From NCBI RefSeq assembly GCF_947503795.1, contig NZ_CANNEZ010000001.1, forward strand, positions 2,099,001 through 2,163,000: a stretch of 64,000 nt of DNA. The letters are read 5' to 3'. This document shows positions 54,307 to 63,649 of the stretch, in pieces (the stretch's first letter is position 1; each line of letters begins with the position of its first letter). A program made the position numbers and the translations under genes. The notes below the pieces were generated by a model that was given only the letters and a program-made list of their open reading frames with translations, was not told the origin of the DNA and made no database searches. Source of the stretch: an uncultured Jannaschia sp. (lineage in GTDB: Bacteria > Pseudomonadota > Alphaproteobacteria > Rhodobacterales > Rhodobacteraceae).

Positions 54307-56766
54307 ATGGAACGCGCCTTTCGATGGACGGTCCGCATCGTGGCAGCGGTGCTGCTGGTGGCGGGCCTCTCGGTCGTCGCGGTCCTCTGGCTCGCGTCGC
54401 GCAGCCTGCCCGATTACGACCGGACCGAGGCCGTGCGCGGCATCGACGCCCCGGTCGAGATCGTGCGCAATACCCACAACGTGCCCCATATCTTCGGCGC
54501 GGGCGACGCGGACGTGTTCTTCGGCCTCGGCTATGCCCATGCGCAGGATCGCCTCTGGCAGATGACGCTGCTCCGGCGCACGGCGCAGGGCCGCCTCTCG
54601 GAGGTCTTCGGCAACCGCACCTTGCGCACAGACGAGCTGATGCGCCGTCTCGGGATCTACCGCGCCGCCACCGCCAGCGTCGCCGCCCAGGACCCCGAGA
54701 CCATGGCGATGCTGCGCGCCTATGCCGCCGGGGTGAATGCCCGCATTTCCGTCGTGAACCGCGATGCCTCGGGGCGGGGCGCGCCGGAGTTCTTCCTCTT
54801 CGAGCCGCAGATCGCCCCGTGGCAGCCCGCCGACAGCATCGCCGTCGTCAAGCTGATGGCCCTGCAGCTTTCGGGCCACCTGACCGAGGAGGTGCGGCGC
54901 GCCCGCGCTTCGCTGATCCTGCCCGACGAGCGTCTCGCCGACCTGCATCCCGACATCCCCGGCAGCGGCACGGTCGTCCTCGCGGGGATGCGCGACCTCT
55001 TCCCGACGCTGGCGCCAACGCAATTCGCCGGGGCCGCGACGCCCGATCTCTGGCCCGTCGCACCCAGCGGGCTCGCGGGCGCGTCAAATGCCTTCGCCAT
55101 CGCCCCCAACCGCGCCGCCGCGGGGGCCGCACTTCTGGCCAATGACCCGCATATGGGTCTGTCGGCGCCGACGCTCTGGTATCTCGCGCGGCTGGAACTC
55201 GAGACGGGCGGCGTCATCGGCGGCACCATCCCCGGCATGCCCATCGTCCTCGTGGGCCGGTCCGAGCGGATGGGCTGGGGCCTGACCTCGACCTATGTCG
55301 ACGACCAGGACGTGATGATCGAGCGGCTGAACCCCGACGACCCGACCCAGTACGAGACCCCCGACGGCTGGGCCGCCTTCGAGACCGAGCGCTCCATCGT
55401 CTCGATCAAGGACGCGAGCCCCGTCACCCTGACCCTGCGCCGCACCCAGAACGGACCCGTTCTCACGGCGGGCCAGTTCGACCTCGGGACGATCACGCCG
55501 CGCGGTCATGTCGCCGCACTCGCCTGGACCGGCCTCTCGCCCGAGGACACCTCGATGCGCACCGGTCTCGAGATCATGCGCGCCGAAACGCTCGACGACG
55601 CGCTCGACGCCGCCCGGCATTTCATCGCGCCCGCCCAGAACCTGATGCTGACCGACGGCACCCGCACCGCGATGACGATCATGGGCCGCCAGCCCGACCG
55701 CGACGCCCGCCACCAGTCGCAGGGCCGCATCCCCGCGCCCGGCTGGCTGGGTGCGAACCGCTGGGCCGGTCTGAAGCCCGCGGAGGCCAATCCCGTCTGG
55801 GAGACGCCCGAGAGCGGCCTTCTGGGCAATACCAACAACAAGGTCGTCGACCGCCCCTTCCCCGACCATATCAGCCATTACTGGGGCGACAGCCAACGGG
55901 TGCAGCGGATGTCCCGCCTGTTGCAGGCGCGCGAAGTCCATACCCGCGAAAGCCTGATCGAGGCGCAGCTTGATTCCGTTTCGATCACGGCCCGCGCGCT
56001 CCTGCCGCTGGTCGGACGCGACCTGTGGTTCACCGGCGAATCCGCGCCCGGCGGCACGCCCGAGCGTCGCCGCCAGACCGCGCTGCAGCTCCTGGCCGCG
56101 TGGAACGGCGAAATGTCCGAGCACCTGCCCGAGCCGTTGATCTATGCGGCCTGGATGCGCGCGCTGCAGGACCGGCTGATCCGTGACGACCTCGGCCCGC
56201 TCGCCAATGAATACGGCCGCGTCCAGCCCCTCTTCATCGAGCGGGTGTTCCGCGACATCGGCGGCGCCGGAACCTGGTGCGACATCATCCAGTCCACGGC
56301 CGTCGAGACCTGCACCATGGTCGCGCGGCTGGCGCTGGACGACGCGCTGCAATGGCTCGACGACCGCTACGGCGCCCGCGTCGAGACGTGGCGCTGGGGC
56401 GACGCCCACGAAGCGCGGCACGACCACCCCGTGCTGGGCGACGTCCCCCTGCTGGGCGCGATCGTCAACATCCGGCAAAGCACCTCCGGCGGCGACCACA
56501 CGCTTCAGCGGGGCCGCACCTCGGGCGAGGATCCCGACCCCTTCACCAACGTCCATGCCGCCACCTATCGCGGCGTCTACGACTTCGCCGACCCCGAAAG
56601 CAGCGTCTTCATCACGTCCACGGGGCAATCCGGCCACCCGCTCTCGCGGCATTACGACGATCTGGGCGAGCTCTGGCGGCGAGGCGAATACATCCCGATG
56701 ACGCTCGATCCCGACCTCGCGCGGGCCGGGGCCGTGGGCGTCACCACCCTGCGCCCCGCGCCCTAG
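54307..56766 (+). CDS. Penicillin acylase family protein
   Basis: An 819-residue Ntn-hydrolase precursor. An N-terminal hydrophobic signal or anchor (about 8-30) is followed by the alpha chain (RNTHNVPHIFGAGDADVFFG, GYAHAQDRLWQMTLLRR), a spacer, and the beta chain whose Ser nucleophile is in GLAGASNAFAIAPNRAAAGA, with ANDPHMGLSAPTLWY after it. Autocatalytic cleavage before that Ser is expected. Relatives hydrolyse penicillins or acyl-homoserine lactones. The physiological substrate is unknown. ATG 54307 has a weak AGG upstream and gives the usual MERAFRWTVR start. Confidence 0.92.
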   Translation: MERAFRWTVRIVAAVLLVAGLSVVAVLWLASRSLPDYDRTEAVRGIDAPVEIVRNTHNVPHIFGAGDADVFFGLGYAHAQDRLWQMTLLRRTAQGRLSEVFGNRTLRTDELMRRLGIYRAATASVAAQDPETMAMLRAYAAGVNARISVVNRDASGRGAPEFFLFEPQIAPWQPADSIAVVKLMALQLSGHLTEEVRRARASLILPDERLADLHPDIPGSGTVVLAGMRDLFPTLAPTQFAGAATPDLWPVAPSGLAGASNAFAIAPNRAAAGAALLANDPHMGLSAPTLWYLARLELETGGVIGGTIPGMPIVLVGRSERMGWGLTSTYVDDQDVMIERLNPDDPTQYETPDGWAAFETERSIVSIKDASPVTLTLRRTQNGPVLTAGQFDLGTITPRGHVAALAWTGLSPEDTSMRTGLEIMRAETLDDALDAARHFIAPAQNLMLTDGTRTAMTIMGRQPDRDARHQSQGRIPAPGWLGANRWAGLKPAEANPVWETPESGLLGNTNNKVVDRPFPDHISHYWGDSQRVQRMSRLLQAREVHTRESLIEAQLDSVSITARALLPLVGRDLWFTGESAPGGTPERRRQTALQLLAAWNGEMSEHLPEPLIYAAWMRALQDRLIRDDLGPLANEYGRVQPLFIERVFRDIGGAGTWCDIIQSTAVETCTMVARLALDDALQWLDDRYGARVETWRWGDAHEARHDHPVLGDVPLLGAIVNIRQSTSGGDHTLQRGRTSGEDPDPFTNVHAATYRGVYDFADPESSVFITSTGQSGHPLSRHYDDLGELWRRGEYIPMTLDPDLARAGAVGVTTLRPAP

Positions 56767-56775
56767 GCGGCGGAC

Positions 56776-57327
56776 CTAGCCCGCGCCACCCTCGCCCAGC
56801 GCCTTGCCCAAACGCGGGAGGCGCGCGCGTTTGAGAAGTGGTCGGAGCGGCATCGCCTCGCCCGAGAGGCGCGCGGCTTCGACGCGGACCGCCTCGACCG
56901 CCGCGCCGACCGCCTGCCCATCCCGGATCCACAGGTCCATCAGGAACGCGTCGGGCGGCTGCAGCGCGATCCCCTCGGCCGAGACGTCGCGGCGCGGAAA
57001 ATCCCTGAGGTTCAGCGTCACGAGCACATCCGCCCCCGCATCCGACGCCGCCGCGAGAACGTGGATGTCGTTCGGATCGGGCAGCCACATCCGAGCCTCG
57101 GTCGCCGCACCCGGCCGCACTTCGGCGCCCGAAAAGGCCGCCCGGAGGGCCGCGATCTCGCCCCGCGCGATAGTCTCGCCATCGGGCAGTTTCCGTGCCG
57201 CGCGCGCCCATTCCTCCAACACGCGCGGCGACCAGAGCGGCTGGTAGAGCCCCGCCCGCGCCACCCCGATCAGGATTTCGCGCAGGACCGTCGGATAGAG
57301 CACGCAGGCGTCGAGAAAGACCTTCAC
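56776..57327 (-). CDS. PIN domain-containing protein (RSP_2648-like)
   Basis: A 183-residue PIN-fold protein: acidic residues in MKVFLDACVLYPTVL (Asp6), the central WARAARKLPD, DPNDIHVLAAASDAGADVLV and TLNLRDFPRRD are where PIN nucleases hold metal ions. A C-terminal region of about 50 residues extends the fold. It resembles the Rhodobacter RSP_2648 family. No antitoxin gene is adjacent; instead it is 7 bp downstream of an RNA methyltransferase gene on the same strand, so an RNA-processing role is more likely than a toxin role. Confidence 0.83.
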   Translation of the reverse strand: MKVFLDACVLYPTVLREILIGVARAGLYQPLWSPRVLEEWARAARKLPDGETIARGEIAALRAAFSGAEVRPGAATEARMWLPDPNDIHVLAAASDAGADVLVTLNLRDFPRRDVSAEGIALQPPDAFLMDLWIRDGQAVGAAVEAVRVEAARLSGEAMPLRPLLKRARLPRLGKALGEGGAG

Positions 57328-57334
57328 GCGCGCG

Positions 57335-58531
57335 TCAATCCAGCATCCGGAAGGTCAGCGCCTTGAGATACCCGCTCTCGGCCAGCTGCGGATGGACAGG
57401 GTGATCCGGCCCTGCGAAGCCTGTGTGGATCAGTTGCGCGGCGCGCCCGCCCCGCCCGATCCCGCGGATCGAGGCCGCGCGGAACTTCGACAGCTCGGCG
57501 GCATGGCTGCACGAACAGACCGTGAGGTAGCCGCCCGGCGCGACCAACGGCGCGGCCAGCCGCGCGACCCGCTCGTAGGCGCGCAACCCCGCGGTCAGCG
57601 CGGGCTTGGCGGGCGCGAAGGCGGGCGGATCGGCCACGACGATTCCGAACCGCGCCTCCTCGGTCGCGAGCGCGGCCATGACATCGAACGCATCGCCCCG
57701 GCGGGTCGCGAACCGGTCCGATGCCCCCATCGCCCCGGCCCCCTGCTCGGCCAGCGCGAGCGCGGGGGCCGAGCCGTCGACCGCCAGGGCCGACGCGGCC
57801 CCGCCCGCCAGCGCCGCCAGTCCGAAGCCGCCGACATGGGCGAAGACATCGAGCACCGACGCGCCCCGCGCCAGTCCGGCCACCAGCGCGTGGTTCGGTC
57901 GCTGGTCATAGAAGAGCCCCGTCTTCTGCCCGCCGGCCAGATCCGCCAGGTAGATCGCGCCGTTCATCGGCACCTCGACCGGCGCGTCCAGCCCACCGCG
58001 CAGCCAACGCGTTTCGCCCTCGAGCCCTTCGGCCGTCCGCGCCCGCCCGCTTGCGTTAAGAAGGATATGGGCCATCCCCATCCCGGCCAGCGCGTCGGCG
58101 AATGCCTCGATCCGCGCGTCGGCCCAAGCCGCGTTGGGCTGGATGACGCAGGCCGCGCCGAAGCGGTCGATCACCACGCCCGGCAGCCCGTCCGCCTCGG
58201 CATGGACCAGCCGGTAGAACGGGGCATCATAGGCGCGCGCGCGGTGGGCCAGTGCGCGTGACAGCCGCGCGGCGATCCAGGCACCGTCGATTTCGGCCGC
58301 GGGGTCGGCATCGAGCATCCGCGCCCCGATCCGCGAGCCAGGCGTCACCGCGACCGCGCCCAGCGGCGACCGCTCGGCATCCTCGAGCACGGCGATCGTG
58401 CCGGGGGCCAGCCCCCGCGCGCGGCGGTCGAGCACGAGGTCGTCGGCGAAGACCCACGGATGCCCGTGGCGGATGCGGCGGGCATCGGCGCGGGGCTTCA
58501 GGCGGATCACGGGGCGGGAGGTGTCTGTCAT
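57335..58531 (-). CDS. Class I SAM-dependent rRNA methyltransferase (RlmI-like, RSP_2647 type)
   Basis: A 398-residue protein with an N-terminal PUA domain (RLKPRADARRIRHGHPWVFA, about 10-80), a middle EEHEE-like domain, and a Rossmann methyltransferase domain. Motifs: YDQRPNHALVAGLARGASVL, LDVFAHVGGFGLAAL (SAM-binding), VADPPAFAP (motif IV), and VCSCSHAAELSKF with the catalytic Cys expected for 5-methylcytidine enzymes. RlmI methylates C1962 of 23S rRNA; the exact target here is inferred. Start MTDTSRPVIRLKP at 58531. Confidence 0.9.
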   Translation of the reverse strand: MTDTSRPVIRLKPRADARRIRHGHPWVFADDLVLDRRARGLAPGTIAVLEDAERSPLGAVAVTPGSRIGARMLDADPAAEIDGAWIAARLSRALAHRARAYDAPFYRLVHAEADGLPGVVIDRFGAACVIQPNAAWADARIEAFADALAGMGMAHILLNASGRARTAEGLEGETRWLRGGLDAPVEVPMNGAIYLADLAGGQKTGLFYDQRPNHALVAGLARGASVLDVFAHVGGFGLAALAGGAASALAVDGSAPALALAEQGAGAMGASDRFATRRGDAFDVMAALATEEARFGIVVADPPAFAPAKPALTAGLRAYERVARLAAPLVAPGGYLTVCSCSHAAELSKFRAASIRGIGRGGRAAQLIHTGFAGPDHPVHPQLAESGYLKALTFRMLD

Positions 58532-58627
58532 GCTCCGCCTCTAGGCCGCGCGGCGCGCCCGCGCAATCGGCCCGGACATGGAAACGGCCCCGCGCGGGGG
58601 CCGTCTCGGGTCGTTGTCCAGCGCGCC

Positions 58628-58765
58628 TCAGGCGGCGCGGGAGGCCGCGGCCGGGGCGGCGGCGGTGCCGCGCAGGCGCGCGACGAGCCGCGCAAGGCCC
58701 TGGCGGACATATTCGGCCCGCAGCGCGCGGGCGCGGGTTTCGATGGTGATCATATCATGGGTCAT
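58628..58765 (-). CDS. Small Arg-rich protein, 45 aa
   Basis: A 45-residue protein, MTHDMITIETRARALRAEYV, then RQGLARLVARLRGTAAAPA: an amphipathic, Arg-rich helix similar in size and pattern to small RSP_7527-type or DUF1127-like proteins of Rhodobacterales. CGGAGACG lies 6 bp before ATG 58765. DUF1127-like proteins can act as small RNA-linked regulators of metabolism; no function can be claimed here. It stands alone between two minus-strand genes. Confidence 0.6.
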   Translation of the reverse strand: MTHDMITIETRARALRAEYVRQGLARLVARLRGTAAAPAAASRAA

Positions 58766-58901
58766 GTTCGTCTCCGGACAACAGGTCTCAGGGCGACCGG
58801 ACAGGTCAGCCCCGTTGACCCATCACCTAGGCCCCGCCCTGCCCGATGACCAATGCCGGTGCCGCAAGTCCCCGTTGCGTCCCGCGAAAGGCTCCGTCGC
58901 G

Positions 58902-59681
58902 TCAGCCGTCGATGGCGGCGATCTCGGCGGCGACCGCCCGCGCGCCCTGCAGGATCCAGCCGTGCTCGGACGCCACCACGAAGAGCGTGAACCCGTGCCG
59001 GGACCAGTCGGCGGCCGTCGCCGCGTTCGGCACCCAGGTCGCGTAGGTCTTGCCCGCGTCCCGGCAGGCCGCGCCGACGCGCGCCATCGCCTTGGGCAGG
59101 TCCGGATTGTCGAGCCCGCGATGACCGTAGCCCACCGACAGGTCCGCCGGCCCGATGAAGAGTCCGTCGATCCCGTCCAGCGCCGCGATCGCCTCGCAGG
59201 CCTCGACGCCCTCGGGCTCCTCGATCTGGACCAGCACGACGGTTTCGGCGGCCGAGCGGTCGAGGAGGTCGGGCATCGTCTCGGCGGTGTAGTTGGCCCA
59301 GCGGGTCGATCCGGCGAAGCCGCGTCCGCCATGGCCGAACCGCGCGGCGGCGGCGATGGCGCGGGCCTTCTCGGCGCTGTCGACATGGGGCACGACGATG
59401 CCCGTGGCCCCCATGTCCATCACGTCGAGGATGCGCGCGGGCGTCCCGTCGAGGATGCGCACGAGGACAGGGAAGTCGCGCGCGCGCGCCACCGCGAGAC
59501 AGGCGTCGAGCGCGGTGCGGTCGAAGGGCGAATGCTCGGCGTCGACGCAGACGAAGTCGAGCCCGGACATCATCAGGATCTCCAGCGCGACATGGCTGGG
59601 TGTCTTCATGAAGGTGCCCGCCAGCCGGTCGCCCGCCCGCATCCGCGCCAAAAGGCCCGTGGCCTTGCTCGTGTCGCCCAT
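58902..59681 (-). CDS. HpcH/HpaI family aldolase
   Basis: A 259-residue class II (metal-dependent) aldolase of the HpaI/2-keto-3-deoxy-sugar-acid family. Signatures: GLDFVCVDAEHSPFDRTALD (catalytic His), VRILDGTPARILDVMDMGAT, VLVQIEEPEGVEACEAIAAL (metal Glu) and FIGPADLSVGYGH (metal Asp). Such enzymes split 2-keto-3-deoxy acids into pyruvate plus an aldehyde. GGGAGGGATC precedes ATG 59681. No catabolic operon surrounds it, so the substrate is unclear. Confidence 0.9.
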   Translation of the reverse strand: MGDTSKATGLLARMRAGDRLAGTFMKTPSHVALEILMMSGLDFVCVDAEHSPFDRTALDACLAVARARDFPVLVRILDGTPARILDVMDMGATGIVVPHVDSAEKARAIAAAARFGHGGRGFAGSTRWANYTAETMPDLLDRSAAETVVLVQIEEPEGVEACEAIAALDGIDGLFIGPADLSVGYGHRGLDNPDLPKAMARVGAACRDAGKTYATWVPNAATAADWSRHGFTLFVVASEHGWILQGARAVAAEIAAIDG

Positions 59682-59871
59682 GTCGATCCCTCCCGTCGCT
59701 TCGTGGCCGCCAGCTTGCAGCCCCGCGCCCGCGACACAACCCCACCTGGGGATGGGAGGTAGGGCCACGCCCGCAACGGCCGGCCGACGGGGTCCGCCAG
59801 CATGTCGCGGCCTCGCCTGACGGGCGACATACCGGCCGCGAGCGGCGAAGCGGCGCGACACGCTGCCCCCA

Positions 59872-60912
59872 TCACGGCTCGGGGATCGCCGGGGCCGGGG
59901 GCGGCGCGGTGAGGTCGGCGAGGTCGGACGGGGGTGGCGCGCGTGTGGCCGGCTGCCCCGGCAGGTCGCCCAGCTTGACCGCCCGCGCGCCGTTGAGCTG
60001 GCCCAGCCGCGCGGGCAGCGCCACGCCGAGGCCGGTGCGGTGCCGGCCGGGGATCGAGACGCCCGACGCGCCGCCATGCAATGTCAGCTCCATCAATGAC
60101 GTCGGCGGCAGCGGCAGCACGTCGCCCACCTTGAGCGCCGTCAACGTCGCCAGCGAGATCCGCAGCGGCGGCAGCACCGCCTCGAGACGCACCGGGGCCG
60201 CGCGCACGACCTCGGACAGATCCCCGGCCCAGTCCCGTTCGGCCGGGAGCGTCTCGCCCACGGCGGCGGGCGCTTCGGGCAGCGGCAGCAACAGGACGAT
60301 CCGCGCCGACCGCTCGCCCCCGCCCAGCGTCAGGCCGACCTCCAGCCGCAGCATCCGGGGGGCGGTCAGCAGCATCGGCAGCGGATCGGGCCCGGCCACG
60401 AAGCTGTCGGTGCGCAGGTTGCCCGGTCGCGGGTCCTCGGCATCGGCGGGCAGGATGCGGTCGATCTGGCCCAGGACCGCGCGCGTGAAGGGCTGCGCCA
60501 GTGCCGCGTCGATGCGCGTCGGGCGGCGCGGCTCGCGGCCGGGGCCGTCGACGCATCCGAGCGTCTGCACCTCGATCAGCGCGTCGACCATCTTAGGCTC
60601 CAGCACCACGACGCCGGTGACGCGCGACAGCGCCTCGGCCTCGGGCGGGGCGTGCGGGTCGAGCCCCGGCGGGTCGATCAGGAAGCACAGCGATTGGGCG
60701 TGCAGCCCCTCGAGCGCGACCTCGCCCTCGGCCACGACGGCCTTGCGTTCCGTGATGTCGAGATCGAGCGTCGACGTCGCCTCGCCCACCCGACGCAGCG
60801 CGGTGACCAGCGCGCGCAAGGGGCCGGCCGCGACCGCACCGCCCGGAGCGGCGGCTTCGGGGCGACGGCCGACCATGCGGCTGAGAATGGAAGGGGCGGG
60901 GTCGGCAGTCAT
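59872..60912 (-). CDS. FliM/FliN (SpoA-domain) protein, orphan
   Basis: A 346-residue protein resembling FliM: a middle FliM-like region (RALVTALRRVGEATSTLDLD, VVVLEPKMVDALIEVQTLGC, IDAALAQPFTRAVLGQIDRI) and a C-terminal SpoA/FliN domain (RISLATLTALKVGDVLPLPP). FliM forms the C-ring of the flagellar motor. Here the N-terminal CheY-binding motif (LSQ-EIDALL type) is not found; the start reads MTADPAPSILSRMVGRRPEA. No other flagellar gene is in the window. A Pro-rich tail ends the protein. It may be a C-ring variant or act outside motility. Confidence 0.8.
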   Translation of the reverse strand: MTADPAPSILSRMVGRRPEAAAPGGAVAAGPLRALVTALRRVGEATSTLDLDITERKAVVAEGEVALEGLHAQSLCFLIDPPGLDPHAPPEAEALSRVTGVVVLEPKMVDALIEVQTLGCVDGPGREPRRPTRIDAALAQPFTRAVLGQIDRILPADAEDPRPGNLRTDSFVAGPDPLPMLLTAPRMLRLEVGLTLGGGERSARIVLLLPLPEAPAAVGETLPAERDWAGDLSEVVRAAPVRLEAVLPPLRISLATLTALKVGDVLPLPPTSLMELTLHGGASGVSIPGRHRTGLGVALPARLGQLNGARAVKLGDLPGQPATRAPPPSDLADLTAPPPAPAIPEP

Positions 60913-60984
60913 GGGGTCCCGGCGCGGAATCGGTCAGCTCCTTCCTCGCGCCAAAGGGTTAATAAAGCGTCTTGCCGGATTGGA

Positions 60985-63633
60985 TCATTCGGCCGCGCGG
61001 GGCATCGCGGGGGCGGCCGGCAGGCGCACCCGGAAGGCCGCGCCGCCCCGGCCCGGAACGTAGTCGATCGCGCCGCCGAGCCGCGCCACCACCTCGCGGC
61101 AGATGGCGAGACCCAACCCCGCGCTGCCCGCCGCGGCCTGGTCCGAGAGGCGGGTGAACTTCTCGAAGATCAGCGCGCGGTCCGCGGCCGCGATGCCGCT
61201 GCCGTTGTCGACGAACATCACCTCGACCGCGCCCGCCGCGCGCGTCACCGTGATGCGCAGCTCGGGCCGCGCGGCGTCGCAATATTTCGCCGCATTGGTT
61301 ATGATGTTGATGAAGACCTGCGCCAGCCGGTCGGGATCGGTCAGGAGCGGCACGCGCTCGGACGCGGGGTCGCGCCGAATGTCCAGCGGGCGCGCGCCGG
61401 TGCCAGCGGTGGTCACCGCCCGGTCGATCACGTCGCCGAGGTCCACCGGCTCGGGCTTCAGCTCGACCTGCCCGCTTTCCAGCACCGACAGGTCCAGAAG
61501 GTCGTCCAGCAGCCGCGTCAGGCGGCGGCTTTCCTCGAGGATGATGCCCGCGTAACGGCCCCGCTCGGCATCGGGCACGTCCGGGTCGCGCAGGATCTCC
61601 GAGAAGGCACGGATCGAGGTCATCGGCGTCCGCAGCTCGTGGCTCACCTGACTGAGGAAGGCGTCCTTCTGCACCCCCAGCGCGGTCAGTTTGTCATTTG
61701 CCTCGCGCAGCTCGCGCGCGGTGCGGGTCAGCTCGGTCTGCTGCGCCTCGAGACGGGCGGAGTATTCCATGATCTGCGCCGTCTCGTCGGCCACGGCCAT
61801 CAGGTCCTGTACCGACATCGACGCGTCCCCCGCGATGCCCGAGACCATCGCGTGGGCCGTCGCCGCCCCGACCGACCCCGAGAGCCGCCGCTCCAGCCGC
61901 TCCAGAAGCTCGGGCGTCGTCTCGGGCAGTTCGCCCGGTCGGCCCTGTGCGCGGGCCTCCTCGGCGAAGACGGCCTGCGTCTCGGGCGCGCCGAGGATGC
62001 GCTGCGCCATGATCAGAAGCTCCTCCGCCCCTGCGGTGCCGCCCCGCCGGCCCTTGGGCGCGACCGTCCGGTCGAACACGCCAACGAAGCGCGGCGCCTG
62101 TAGCTGCTCCATCGCCGTCGGCGTCGTCACCAGCGACACCGCGCAGAAGGCGAGGATATTGGCGCTCCATGACAGAAGAAGCGCCGAGAGATACGGATCG
62201 CCCGTCATCGCGAGGAGGGCGTCCGGCGCCAGCGCCCCGCCGCCTATCGGCCCGATCAGCACCGGCAGAAGCATCACCCAGGCCCAGACCGCGAAGCCCG
62301 CCAGAACCCCCGCCACCGCCCCCGACCGCGTGGCCCCCGTCCAGAACAGCCCGAAGAGGAGCGCGGGCAGGATCTGCGCAACCCCGAGGAACGAGATCAG
62401 GCCGATCGAGGCCAGCGCCGCCGTGCCGCCGGTGACGCGCCAATAGGCGTAGCCCATCGCGATCACGGCGATGATCGACACCCGCCGCGTCAGCAGGACG
62501 ACGTGGCGCACGTCGCCCGAGATCGAGGCGCGCCCCTTGCCCTGCAGCGTCAGCCAGAGCGGCATCACGAGGTGGTTCGACAGCATCGTCGCCAGCGCGA
62601 CCGACGCCACGATCACCATCGACGTCGCCGAAGAGAAGCCGCCGAGAAAGGCCAGCATCGCCAGACCGTCGCGCCCTTCAGCCAGGGGCAGCGTCAGCAC
62701 GAAGAGGTCGGGGTTCGAGCCCTCGGGCATCCGCGCGAGGCCGGTAACCGCGATCGGTACGACGAAGACGCACATCGCCAGCAGGTAGAGCGGGAAGGCC
62801 CAGGACGCGGTCGCGAGATGCCGCTCGTCCGAGTTCTCGACCACCATGACCTGGAACATGCGCGGCAGGCAGATCACCGCCGCGCCCGACACGAGGATCA
62901 GCGCCGTCCACCGCCCCGGCGCCGAGGTCCAGTCCGAGACCGGCGAGGCGGCGATGGCCGGGCCGATGGCGCCGGGTCCGTCGTTCAGGCGCCAGACCAC
63001 GAAGACGCCGACGGCCAGAAGCGCGGCCAGCTTGACGATGGCCTCGACCGCGATGGCGCTGACGATGCCGTCATGCCGCTCGCCGATATCGAGCTTGCGC
63101 GTCCCGAAGAGGATCGTGAAGAGCGCCAGCCCCGCCGCCGACCAGAAGGCGAGACCCGTCAGCTCGGCGGCTTCGGTGCCGGGTGCGGCGAAGACCCCGA
63201 AGGACAGCGTCACCGATTGCAGCTGGAGCGCGATATAGGGGGTCGAGCCGACCACCGCGAGGACCGTGACCAGCACCGCCAGCAGGTTCGACTTGCCGTA
63301 GCGCGACGACAGGATGTCGGCGACCGAGGTGATCCGCTCGGCCCGGCCGACGCGCACCAGCTTGCGCAGGACCCACCACCAGCCGATGAAGACCAGCGTC
63401 GGGCCGAGGTAGATCGTCATGAATTCGAGGCCCGAGCGCGCCGCGTAGCCGACCGCGCCGTAGAAGGTCCACGCCGTGCAGTAGATCGACAGCGAGAGCG
63501 TGTAGACGATCGGCCCGCGCAACACCCGCGCCCGGCCCCGGCCCGCCTGCCGCTCGGCCACGGCGGCGATCGCGAAGAGGATCGCGGCATAGCCGAGGCT
63601 GACCGCGATCACGAGGTTGAGCGAGAGGTTCAC
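60985..63633 (-). CDS. Sodium/solute symporter-linked sensor histidine kinase (CrbS-like)
   Basis: An 882-residue sensor. About 13 membrane helices form a sodium:solute symporter (SLC5/SSF) domain (residues about 1-500: SLSIYCTAWTFYGAVGYAAR, YGKSNLLAVLVTVLAVVGST), followed by a STAC-like segment, a coiled coil, and a histidine kinase: H-box FLSQVSHELRTPMTSIRAFS, N-box NIITNAAKY, then DNGSGI and GLGLAIC. This architecture matches CrbS kinases controlling acetate use with the response regulator CrbR. GTG 63633 is the likely start, preceded by a G-rich ribosome-binding site. No receiver domain is fused; the regulator must be elsewhere. Confidence 0.9.
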   Translation of the reverse strand: MNLSLNLVIAVSLGYAAILFAIAAVAERQAGRGRARVLRGPIVYTLSLSIYCTAWTFYGAVGYAARSGLEFMTIYLGPTLVFIGWWWVLRKLVRVGRAERITSVADILSSRYGKSNLLAVLVTVLAVVGSTPYIALQLQSVTLSFGVFAAPGTEAAELTGLAFWSAAGLALFTILFGTRKLDIGERHDGIVSAIAVEAIVKLAALLAVGVFVVWRLNDGPGAIGPAIAASPVSDWTSAPGRWTALILVSGAAVICLPRMFQVMVVENSDERHLATASWAFPLYLLAMCVFVVPIAVTGLARMPEGSNPDLFVLTLPLAEGRDGLAMLAFLGGFSSATSMVIVASVALATMLSNHLVMPLWLTLQGKGRASISGDVRHVVLLTRRVSIIAVIAMGYAYWRVTGGTAALASIGLISFLGVAQILPALLFGLFWTGATRSGAVAGVLAGFAVWAWVMLLPVLIGPIGGGALAPDALLAMTGDPYLSALLLSWSANILAFCAVSLVTTPTAMEQLQAPRFVGVFDRTVAPKGRRGGTAGAEELLIMAQRILGAPETQAVFAEEARAQGRPGELPETTPELLERLERRLSGSVGAATAHAMVSGIAGDASMSVQDLMAVADETAQIMEYSARLEAQQTELTRTARELREANDKLTALGVQKDAFLSQVSHELRTPMTSIRAFSEILRDPDVPDAERGRYAGIILEESRRLTRLLDDLLDLSVLESGQVELKPEPVDLGDVIDRAVTTAGTGARPLDIRRDPASERVPLLTDPDRLAQVFINIITNAAKYCDAARPELRITVTRAAGAVEVMFVDNGSGIAAADRALIFEKFTRLSDQAAAGSAGLGLAICREVVARLGGAIDYVPGRGGAAFRVRLPAAPAMPRAAE

Positions 63634-63649
63634 GCCCCCCCGCGCGCCG

